A stretch of 19,139 nt of DNA from JBOGDS01 sp050743075 (GTDB lineage: Bacteria > Actinomycetota > Actinomycetes > Jiangellales > Jiangellaceae). The position numbers and the translations under genes were made by a program. The DNA is taken from positions 1-19,139 of the forward strand of contig JBOGDS010000071.1 in NCBI GenBank assembly GCA_050743075.1. Direction: 5' to 3'. The notes under the pieces were generated by a model that was given only the letters and a program-made list of their open reading frames with translations, was not told where the DNA came from and did no database searches. Positions 1-5,784 of this stretch are shown piece after piece. The stretch's first letter is position 1. Each line of letters opens with the position of its first letter.

Positions 1-286
1 GGGCCACCCGGATGCCCTCCCGGTTCAGCTGCCGCCACATCTTGTCCGCGCCGTACACGCCGAAGTTCTGCGCGTGCACCCGGCGGATCTCCGCCTTCAG
101 CTGCTCATCCCGAACCGCACGCGGCGACGGCGGCCGCGTCTTCGCGGCGTGGTAGGTGCTCGGAGCGATCTGGCAGCCCGCCTCAGACAAGACACGGCAG
201 ATCGGCTCGACTCCGAACTCCTCCCGGTGCTCCTCGATGTAGTCGATCGTCGTGGTCAGTGGCGGTCGAGTTCCGCCGCGAAAAAA
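1..286 (-). CDS. IS3-family transposase OrfB, N-terminal part (runs off window)
   Basis: Shifting -1 at the heptamer at 280-286 opens a frame that stays open to the window edge (about 95 codons). Its translation has the familiar OrfB N-terminal HTH_21 region: IEEHREEFGVEPICRVLSEA, then QIAPSTYHAAK, then VRDEQLKAEIRRVHAQNFGV, then YGADKMWRQLNREG. The DDE catalytic core would lie beyond position 1, so whether the transposase is intact cannot be judged. No start codon with a ribosome binding site is obvious, consistent with production only as an OrfAB fusion. Confidence 0.9.
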
Positions 287-567
287 GCCGACGCCGTCCG
301 AAGGATCGCGTTCGCCCTACGCAGCTCGGCGTTCTCCCGCTCCAACTGCTTGACCCGCGCGGCGTCCGCGGTGGTCGTGCCCGGCCGGGCGCCGTCATCG
401 ACCTGTCGCTGCTTCACCCAGCCGCGGAGCGTGTCGGTGTTGATGCCCAACTGCTCGCCGATCCGCCGGCACGCCGTGCTGACGCCGCCGACCTCCTCCG
501 CGACGTCGAGCACCAGCCGAACCGCACGCTCCCGCAGCTCGTCCGGACACTTCCTCGGTGCTGGCAT
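256..567 (-). CDS. IS3-family transposase OrfA (helix-turn-helix subunit)
   Basis: This 103-residue protein is the DNA-binding half of an IS3-family transposase. Residues about 10-55 form the HTH_Tnp_1 (IS3/IS911) domain, with the typical helix-turn-helix followed by the GWVKQRQ segment. Residues about 70-100 are a heptad-like leucine zipper (KQLERENAELRRANAIL), the usual dimerisation region. The length is normal for OrfA (about 90-110). The ATG at 565-567 is preceded by AGGAGGA at good spacing. The 3' end carries a T_TTT_TTC heptamer (280-286 on the complementary strand), where ribosomes are expected to slip -1 into orfB. OrfA alone ends at the TGA at 256-258. Identity is secure; the subgroup was not determined. 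Confidence 0.93.
   Translation of the reverse strand: MPAPRKCPDELRERAVRLVLDVAEEVGGVSTACRRIGEQLGINTDTLRGWVKQRQVDDGARPGTTTADAARVKQLERENAELRRANAILRTASAFFAAELDRH
280..286 (-). promoter_or_regulatory. -1 ribosomal frameshift site (T_TTT_TTC)
   Basis: Read on the minus strand, the zero frame of orfA is GCT TTT TTC, giving an X_XXY_YYZ heptamer in the correct phase. After a -1 slip the orfB frame is entered. The site is about 10 codons before the orfA stop, the usual layout in IS3 elements. It is seen in the sequence; its use is inferred from the family. Confidence 0.85.
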
Positions 568-823
568 GACTCCATCCTCCTGGCGAGTTCGGAGCCTCCA
601 TCAAACGCGGGGCGATTTGGTCCAGTCGTGTTCCCAGGGCCAGTCGCGGGGCAGATGGAGGATGAGTCGGGCGGGCGGATTTGGCGAGTCGGGCGGGCAC
701 GCTGACGCTGAGGCGCGCGGATGAGCTGGGTGCGGATGGTGGCGGTGGTTGCTCGGGCGTGGAACGCGCTGGCGAGGCCAGCCGGCGGCGCGGGTCAGGA
801 CGAGGGGAAGCCCAAGCGATCTG
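568..823. other. Non-coding stretch between the IS and lacI
   Basis: I see no gene in this stretch. It holds the outer end of the IS (about 568-624) and a direct repeat of GAGTCGGGCGGGC at 664-676 and 686-698 (period 22). The rest is GC-rich sequence with no recognisable protein in any frame. It lies downstream of both the IS orfA start and the lacI stop. Confidence 0.6.
664..698. repeat. 13-bp direct repeat, period 22
   Basis: GAGTCGGGCGGGC occurs at 664-676 and again at 686-698. It lies just outside the putative IS end. There are only two copies and no known function. Confidence 0.5.
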
Positions 824-1843
824 TCAGGTTTGGCTGGCGCGTGCGGTGGACTCCCGGACGACCAGTTCTGGGTTGTAAAGCACTTGGCGGTGCTGGTGTG
901 CGCTGGCCGGATCCGCTTCCTCGATGAGTAGCCTGGCGGCGGTCTGGCCGAGTAGGTGGCGTGGCTGGCGCACGGAGGTGAGCGGGACCGCGGTGGCGGC
1001 GGCGAACTCGATGTCGTCGTAGCCGACGATGGCCAGCTCGCCCGGTACGGCGATCCCTAGCCGGGTGGCGCTCTGCAGCACGCCGAGGGCGAGCAGATCG
1101 TTCGCGCAGAACACCGCGGTCGGGCGGTTAGGGCTGTCTAGCAGTTGAACCGCCACGTCGCGACCGTGCGCGAAGGTCATGCTCGTCGCCTGCGTCGCGA
1201 CGACGTCGTCGGGGTTCCTGCGCGCGCGTCGGGCCGCGCGCCGGGCGCCGGCAAGCCGGTCCTGGCACTGCTGCAGGCTCAGTGGTCCGCTCAGGTACGC
1301 GATCCGGTCATGGCCTTGTTCGAAGAGGTGCGTTGCCGCCAGGTCACCGCCGAGGACGTCGTCGACGGTGACGGCGCACATGTCGGCCAGCGTCGTCCGT
1401 CGGTCCACCAGGATGACGGGCGTCCCGCCGCCGCGCAGCCGGCTCAGCCGGGCGTCGTCGCCGCCATGGGCGGGGGTGATCAGCACGCCCTGGACCCGCT
1501 GCTCTTCGAGGATGTCGAGGTAGGCGGCTTCTTCCTCGGGTGAGTTGTCGGAGCTGCACAGGATCGGCACCAGCCCGGCCTTGCGCAACACATCCTCCAC
1601 GCCCCGCGCGACGTCGGTGAAGAACGGGTTGCCGATGTCGAGCACGATCACGCCGACCGTACGGCTACGACCGGCACGCAACTGGCGCGCGGACTCGTTG
1701 CGCAGGAAACCGAGTGTTTGGATCGCCTCCTGCACCCGTTGGCGGGTGTCAGGAGCGACGACATCCGGGCGGTTGAGTACGTTGGACACAGTGCCGACCG
1801 CGACCCCAGCCATGGCCGCCACGTCGCGAATGCTCGACGTCAT
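824..1843 (-). CDS. LacI-family transcriptional repressor of the sugar-uptake locus
   Basis: This 339-residue protein has the standard LacI/GalR layout. The N-terminal helix-turn-helix is at residues 4-23 (IRDVAAMAGVAVGTVSNVLN) and the hinge helix region at about 45-58 (RNESARQLRAGRS). A periplasmic-binding-protein-like effector domain follows from about residue 62 (VGVIVLDIGNPFFTDVARGV) to the end, including VFCANDLLALG and IVGYDDIEFA. The ATG at 1841-1843 has GGAGG six bases upstream. The gene diverges from the transporter genes, and two LacI-like palindromes lie in the shared upstream region. It is therefore likely the local repressor, induced by the transported sugar or a derivative, and probably self-regulating. 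The family is certain; the effector is unknown. Confidence 0.95.
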   Translation of the reverse strand: MTSSIRDVAAMAGVAVGTVSNVLNRPDVVAPDTRQRVQEAIQTLGFLRNESARQLRAGRSRTVGVIVLDIGNPFFTDVARGVEDVLRKAGLVPILCSSDNSPEEEAAYLDILEEQRVQGVLITPAHGGDDARLSRLRGGGTPVILVDRRTTLADMCAVTVDDVLGGDLAATHLFEQGHDRIAYLSGPLSLQQCQDRLAGARRAARRARRNPDDVVATQATSMTFAHGRDVAVQLLDSPNRPTAVFCANDLLALGVLQSATRLGIAVPGELAIVGYDDIEFAAATAVPLTSVRQPRHLLGQTAARLLIEEADPASAHQHRQVLYNPELVVRESTARASQT

Positions 1844-1876
1844 GGCCAGCCTCCACTGGTATGCAGGTTCCGGGCC

Positions 1877-1904
1877 ACGCTACCAGGCTGTTGATTCGGT
1901 TCAA
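1877..1904 (-). promoter_or_regulatory. Candidate lacI promoter
   Basis: On the minus strand TTGAAC (1899-1904) and TAGCGT (1877-1882) are separated by 16 bases and lie 34-61 bases ahead of the lacI start. The -35 element overlaps the LacI-like palindrome at 1892-1903, which would suit autoregulation. The match is moderate and made by eye. Confidence 0.45.
1892..1903. promoter_or_regulatory. Second LacI-type operator candidate
   Basis: TGATTCGGTTCA matches the LacI-family consensus TGAAACGTTTCA at 9 of 12 positions and keeps the central CG. It sits inside the candidate lacI promoter. It is weaker than the site at 1992-2003 and about 100 bp from it, a distance that would allow looping. Confidence 0.45.
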
Positions 1905-1915
1905 GGCCAACCCCC

Positions 1916-1929
1916 GGTTCGGCCGAACC
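1916..1929. repeat. Perfect 14-bp palindrome in the divergent control region
   Basis: GGTTCGGCCGAACC is a perfect inverted repeat midway between the lacI start and the forward promoter. It differs from the LacI consensus, so it could be the site of another regulator or simply a GC-rich palindrome. Confidence 0.5.
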
Positions 1930-1958
1930 TGCCGTCGTGCCAAGCGCGAAACCTGCTC

Positions 1959-1987
1959 TTGACATGTGTGACCGCCCGAGCGATACT
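1959..1987 (+). promoter_or_regulatory. Strong sigma70-type promoter for the sugar-uptake operon
   Basis: A perfect -35 TTGACA (1959-1964) and a -10 GATACT (1982-1987) are separated by exactly 17 bases. The predicted start of transcription falls at about 1993-1996, inside the LacI-like operator. The next intact gene downstream is the binding-protein gene at 2376, so this promoter most likely drives the ngcEFG-like genes through the isomerase remnant. Confidence 0.75.
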
Positions 1988-1991
1988 CCGT

Positions 1992-2003
1992 TGAATGGTT
2001 TCA
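1992..2003. promoter_or_regulatory. LacI-type operator overlapping the transcription start
   Basis: TGAATGGTTTCA matches the LacI-family consensus TGAAACGTTTCA at 10 of 12 positions, with perfect TGAA/TTCA arms. It lies four bases after the -10 element, where a bound repressor would block initiation. The divergent LacI-family gene is the natural candidate to bind it. Confidence 0.65.
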
Positions 2004-2299
2004 CTTCGCACACCAACGGGGTGGACTCCCGCCATCCATCCGGTACCACGCTGATCGACCACGCAGACGTGATCCTCGACAACGGCGCGCCGTACGGCGA
2101 CTCCGTGCCAGACCTGCCTGGTGGTGGCAAGGTCCGTGCCGTGTTCTCGATCACCGCAGCCGTCGCGGAGGTGATCCGGCGGCTGACCGACAACGACGAG
2201 ACGCCGCCGGTGTACCTGTCGGCCAACATTGCCGGCGGCGACGAGCACAACAGAACCCTCGAAGCACAGCACGGCGGCCGGATCCGTCGCACTGCCTGA
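1997..2299 (+). pseudogene. SIS-domain sugar isomerase, 3' remnant
   Basis: The translation ending at the TGA at 2297-2299 resembles the C-terminal half of SIS-domain proteins of the UPF0309/sugar-isomerase type. Landmarks are SRHPSG, then HADVILDNGAPYGDS, then VYLSANIAGGDEHNR, and a basic GGRIRRTA tail. The family is usually about 240-250 residues, and the first half with the N-terminal SIS motifs is missing. The frame can be opened back to an ATG at 1937, but that codon is upstream of the -35 element. A transcript from the promoter at 1959 would therefore lack it, and residues before about 1997 show no SIS similarity. I read it as a deletion that joined the promoter and operator to the gene's second half. 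SIS isomerases act on amino-sugar phosphates, which suits the neighbouring transporter. Confidence 0.7.
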
Positions 2300-2375
2300 C
2301 CGACGCCGAGTGCGGCACGATGGCGTCCGACCCCGAGCCGGCCGGTCAGATCCACTGAGACAAGGAGCGAGAAGC

Positions 2376-3812
2376 ATGACTACTCCCAACGACCTGTCGC
2401 GTCGGCGGTTCCTGCAGCGCGCGGCGGTGGCCACACTGATGGCCACCAGTAGTGGCACGCTGCTCAGCGCCTGTGCCGGCGGTGGTGGCGACGACCCCGG
2501 CAACGCCGACGGCGTTGGCGAGAAGAGCGCCGACAACCCGTTCGGTGTGAAGGCGGATGCCGCTCTCGAGGTCGTCATCTTCAAGGGCGGTTACGGCGAC
2601 GACTACGCCAAGTTCCATCAGGAGCTGTACAAGGAGAAGTACCCAAACGCCCAGATCACCCACAAGGGCATCACCGACATCAGGGCACAGTTGCAGCCGC
2701 GCTTCAACGCCGGCAACCCGCCGGACTTGATCTTCAACGCCGGCGGCAACCTGTTGCCGTTGGCGCCCCTGTTGGCTACGGGGCAGCTGGCCGACCTCAC
2801 CCCGCTGTACGACGCGGACTCGATCGACAAGCCCGGTACGAAGATCCGGGACACCCTCGAGCCGATCGCGCTCGAGCAGGGCAGGGCCACCGGCGAGACG
2901 ACGGTGTTCGGGGTCCAGTACGCCGTGACGGTCTATGCGCTGTGGTACGACCAGACGCTGTTCGAATCGAAGGGCTGGCAGCCGGCGAAGACCTGGACCG
3001 AGTTCATGACTCTGTGTGAGGACATGAAGAAGGCAGGCGTCGCGCCGATGGCCCACCAGGGCAAGCACCCGAACTACGTCGCACAGGTCCTGTGGGACAT
3101 GGCCGTCAAGCACGGCGGTCACGAGGTGATCAAGGCGATCGACTCGCTGGAGCCGAACGCCTGGAAGCACCCGTCGATCAAACTCGCCGCCGAGGCCATG
3201 CTCGAGCTCAAGGGCAAGGGCTACATCATGCAGGGCACGGAGGGCCTGGACCACATCCAGTCCCAGACCCGGTGGAACGAGGGCAAGGCCGCCTTCATCC
3301 CCAGCGGCTCCTGGCTGGAGAACGAGCAGAAGCCGGTCGTCGCGACGGTGAACCCTGCCTTCGCCACCACGGCCGCGCCGACTCCGCTGCTGGACGGCGC
3401 CAAGCTGCCCTTCGAGTGCACCGAAGTCACCGTGAGTGAGCCCTTCATCGTGCCGGCGCAGGCGAAGAACGTGGCCGGTGCCATGGAGCTGCTGCGGCTG
3501 GCGCTGTCCAAGGAGGGCGCGGCGAAGTTCACCGAGCTCACCGGCGCGCCGACCATCGTCAAGGGTGCGGCCGAGGGGATCACGCTCACCACGGGTGCGG
3601 AATCGGCGAGCAAGCTGCTGGCCTCCGGTGGCGAGAACAACTGGAACCCCTACTACCCGGGCTGGTACCCGACGATGAGCGATCCGACCAACTCCGCCGT
3701 CGGCGAGCTTGTCGCGGCCCGGATCACCGCCGACGAGTTCCTGAACCGGTGCCAGGCGGCTGCCGATGACGCCGCGAAGGACCCGAATACACAGAAGCGC
3801 ACCCGCAACTGA
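2376..3812 (+). CDS. ngcE: NgcE-like N-acetylglucosamine/chitobiose ABC transporter binding lipoprotein
   Basis: The product is a 478-residue extracytoplasmic sugar-binding lipoprotein. The N terminus has a twin-arginine signal (SRRRFLQ, residues 8-14), a hydrophobic stretch and the lipobox LSAC with the lipidated Cys33. The mature part follows the SBP_bac_1 fold and contains segments I associate with NgcE: VVIFKGGYGDDYAKF, LQPRFNAGNPPDLIF, and TRWNEGKAAFIPSGSWLENE. A longer frame opens at 2229, but the ATG at 2376 has AAGGAG upstream and is directly followed by the signal peptide. Two permease genes follow at once, so this is the first intact gene of the operon. There is no ATPase gene nearby; NgcEFG-type systems use a shared one such as MsiK. 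The ligand is inferred from similarity and could be a related amino sugar or disaccharide. Confidence 0.88.
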   Translation: MTTPNDLSRRRFLQRAAVATLMATSSGTLLSACAGGGGDDPGNADGVGEKSADNPFGVKADAALEVVIFKGGYGDDYAKFHQELYKEKYPNAQITHKGITDIRAQLQPRFNAGNPPDLIFNAGGNLLPLAPLLATGQLADLTPLYDADSIDKPGTKIRDTLEPIALEQGRATGETTVFGVQYAVTVYALWYDQTLFESKGWQPAKTWTEFMTLCEDMKKAGVAPMAHQGKHPNYVAQVLWDMAVKHGGHEVIKAIDSLEPNAWKHPSIKLAAEAMLELKGKGYIMQGTEGLDHIQSQTRWNEGKAAFIPSGSWLENEQKPVVATVNPAFATTAAPTPLLDGAKLPFECTEVTVSEPFIVPAQAKNVAGAMELLRLALSKEGAAKFTELTGAPTIVKGAAEGITLTTGAESASKLLASGGENNWNPYYPGWYPTMSDPTNSAVGELVAARITADEFLNRCQAAADDAAKDPNTQKRTRN

Positions 3813-3843
3813 TCCTCGGGGCTCCCGGCGCCGGAGGACGCAG

Positions 3844-4755
3844 ATGAAGCACGGCAGCTACCGGTTCGTCGCGAGCTTCCTGGCGATACCGCTCGCGCTC
3901 TATGCGATCTTCGTGATCTCGCCGTACGTGCAGGCGTTCTTCTACTCGCTGACCGACTGGACGGGCATCGCCCCGCAGTTCGAGTTCGTCGGGCTGGACA
4001 ACTTCACCACGTTGGCGCGGGACGCGATGTTCCGGACAGCACTCCTGCACAACGTGCAGCTGCTGATCGTGCTGCCGATTCTGGTCATCGCGCTCGCGCT
4101 GTTCTTCGCCTTCCTGCTGAACGTGGGTGGGCGGGGCAACAGCCCGGGGGTGAAGGGGGTGCGGGGCAACGGCTTCTACAAGCTGGCGTTCTTCTTCCCG
4201 CAGGTGATGTCGAGTGTCGTGATCGCGGTGATCTGGTCGGTGATCATGAGTTCGGAGTCGTCCGGGCTGCTGAACTCCGTCGGGGGCTGGCTGGGACTCG
4301 GCCCCTCGGGGTTCCTGGCCGACCCGAACCTGGCCCTGTGGTGCGTGCTGTGGGTGATGGTGTGGGCCAGCGTCGGGTTCTTCCTGGTGCTGTTCAACGC
4401 GGCGATGTCGGGGATCCCGCGGGACATCTTCGAGGCGGCGCTGATCGACGGTGCCGGCCGGGTGTCCACCTTCTTCCGGATCACCCTGCCGCTGCTGTGG
4501 GACACCATCCAGACCTCGTGGGTGTTCCTCGCGATCGGTGCGCTCGAATCGTATGCGCTGATCGTGGTGATGACCGTCGGGCCGGGTGGACCGGACAACT
4601 CGACCCAGGTGATCGCGCTGCAGATCGCCGACAACGGCTTCCGGTTCGGCCGCGCCGGCTATGCGTCGGCTATCGGCGTCGTGCTCTTCTTCCTCACCCT
4701 GATCATCGCTGCGGTCATGCTCCGGGCCACTCGGCGCGACCGCATTGAGTACTGA
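3844..4755 (+). CDS. ngcF: NgcF-like sugar ABC transporter permease
   Basis: This 303-residue integral membrane protein has six predicted hydrophobic segments, the first at about residues 8-30. It carries the EAA loop of MalF-type permeases (EAALIDGAGRVSTFFRITLP), which contacts the ATPase. The ATG at 3844 is preceded by GGAGGA at good spacing. The frame extends upstream into the binding-protein gene, but that part has no membrane-protein character. It lies 31 bp after the binding-protein gene, and its stop is 10 bp before the next permease start. The MalF-like type-1 permease family is certain; the NgcF assignment rests on its neighbour. Confidence 0.9.
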   Translation: MKHGSYRFVASFLAIPLALYAIFVISPYVQAFFYSLTDWTGIAPQFEFVGLDNFTTLARDAMFRTALLHNVQLLIVLPILVIALALFFAFLLNVGGRGNSPGVKGVRGNGFYKLAFFFPQVMSSVVIAVIWSVIMSSESSGLLNSVGGWLGLGPSGFLADPNLALWCVLWVMVWASVGFFLVLFNAAMSGIPRDIFEAALIDGAGRVSTFFRITLPLLWDTIQTSWVFLAIGALESYALIVVMTVGPGGPDNSTQVIALQIADNGFRFGRAGYASAIGVVLFFLTLIIAAVMLRATRRDRIEY

Positions 4756-4765
4756 GAGGCATGCC

Positions 4766-5659
4766 ATGACCCTTCGGGTCGATGTCCAGACCGGCCCGGC
4801 CGCCGAGCGTCCGGCGACCACTCCGGCCGGCTCCCGCCGCGGCAGGGTCGCTGGCATCAACGTGTTCTCGCACGTCGCGCTGATCGCGTGGACCGTCCTG
4901 GTCGTGGTGCCGTTCGTCTGGGCGCTGGTCGCCTCGCTGAAGTCCACCGGCGAGATCTTCGCCAGTCCGTGGTCGCTGCCGGACTCGCCGCAGTGGGGGA
5001 ACTTCGCCCGCGCCTGGGAACTGGGCGTCGGTCAGTACCTTGTCAACACCCTGGTCGTGGTGACCGGCGGTGTGATCGGGACCATGCTGTTCGGCTCGAT
5101 GGTCGGCTACGTGCTGGCCGTGTACAAGTTCCCCGGTAACCGCTTCGTCTACTACCTGTTCGCCGCCGGGATGATGTTCCCGTTCTTCCTGGCGCTCGTG
5201 CCACTGTTCTTCGTCGTGAAGAACCTCGGCATGATCTCGACGTACCAGGGCCTGATCCTGGTCTACATCGCGTCCTCGCTGTCGTTCACCGTGTTCTTCA
5301 TGCACTCGTTCTTCCGGACTCTGCCGATCTCGATCGCCGAGGCCGCCCTGGTCGACGGCGCGTCACACTCCGCCGTGTTCTTCCGGGTGATGCTGCCGAT
5401 GGCCAAGCCCGGCCTGCTCGGCATCGGCATCTTCAACGTGCTCGGCCAGTTCAACCAGTTCGTGATCCCCTCGTTCCTGTCGCCGGAGAAGCCGGTGCTG
5501 GCGCAGGGCATCGCCACGATGCTGGCCAGCATGCGGTTCCGCAACGACTGGGCAGCGCTGTTCGCCGCCCTGACGATCGCGATGGTCCCGGTGGTCGTGC
5601 TCTACCTGATCTTCTACCGCCAGATACAGGCCGGTATGACCGGCGCGACCCTGAGGTAG
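4766..5659 (+). CDS. ngcG: NgcG-like sugar ABC transporter permease
   Basis: This 297-residue permease is the MalG-type partner. After a hydrophilic, proline- and arginine-rich N terminus of about 28 residues come six hydrophobic segments, beginning with the stretch HVALIAWTVLVVVPFVWALV. The EAA motif is AEAALVDGASHSAVFFRVML. The ATG at 4766 follows a GAGAGG ribosome binding site at six-base spacing. An in-frame TTG at 4745, overlapping the stop of the previous gene, is a weaker alternative. With the upstream binding protein and permease it completes a transporter lacking its own ATPase. It is the last intact gene of the operon. Confidence 0.9.
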   Translation: MTLRVDVQTGPAAERPATTPAGSRRGRVAGINVFSHVALIAWTVLVVVPFVWALVASLKSTGEIFASPWSLPDSPQWGNFARAWELGVGQYLVNTLVVVTGGVIGTMLFGSMVGYVLAVYKFPGNRFVYYLFAAGMMFPFFLALVPLFFVVKNLGMISTYQGLILVYIASSLSFTVFFMHSFFRTLPISIAEAALVDGASHSAVFFRVMLPMAKPGLLGIGIFNVLGQFNQFVIPSFLSPEKPVLAQGIATMLASMRFRNDWAALFAALTIAMVPVVVLYLIFYRQIQAGMTGATLR

Positions 5660-5684
5660 CTCGTCCGAAGTACTGTCCGGATCG

Positions 5685-5784
5685 ATGAGCCACGATGCGG
5701 GGACCGGCGCTGCCCGGCCGAGCCGGCGCCAGGTATTACGCCATACGGCCGCCGCCGGCGCGCTGCTGCCCGACCTCGGCCGGT
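5685..5784 (+). pseudogene. Truncated gene start: twin-arginine signal peptide stub
   Basis: An ATG at 5685, 25 bp after the last permease gene, opens a frame whose first 33 residues look like the N-terminal region of a Tat-exported protein. The motif PSRRQVLR is followed by a short hydrophobic run HTAAAGALL. At about 5785 the frame runs into the 3' end of the oppositely oriented FAD oxidoreductase, and the continuation is low-complexity Arg/Pro-rich sequence. I read it as the start of a secreted protein, once the last gene of the operon, whose body was lost in a rearrangement. It is too short to identify. No strong ribosome binding site is visible, so a chance resemblance cannot be excluded. 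Confidence 0.5.

Larger units (their letters stand above)
1..624 (-). mobile_element. IS3-family insertion sequence, partial (left part outside window)
   Basis: The stretch holds orfA and the start of orfB of an IS3-family element, both on the minus strand and linked by a -1 frameshift signal. The orfB end and its terminal inverted repeat lie outside the window, so the element cannot be delimited by matching ends. The outer boundary at 624 is a guess: IS3 ends have the form 5'-TG...CA-3', and a CA at 623-624 closes a block (about 590-624) that looks like a terminal repeat. It could lie some tens of bases to either side. The element is next to a lacI regulator and a locus with several truncated genes, so it may have helped rearrange this area. 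Confidence 0.85.

Noticed and set aside
2229..2375. Upstream start for the binding-protein gene
   Set aside because: It would bury the Tat/lipoprotein signal 49 residues inside the protein. The ATG at 2376 has AAGGAG.
3724..4947. Long minus-strand open frame across the permease genes
   Set aside because: It is the antisense of two clear membrane permeases, rich in His/Arg/Gln/Glu with no recognisable domain. High GC content keeps such frames open.
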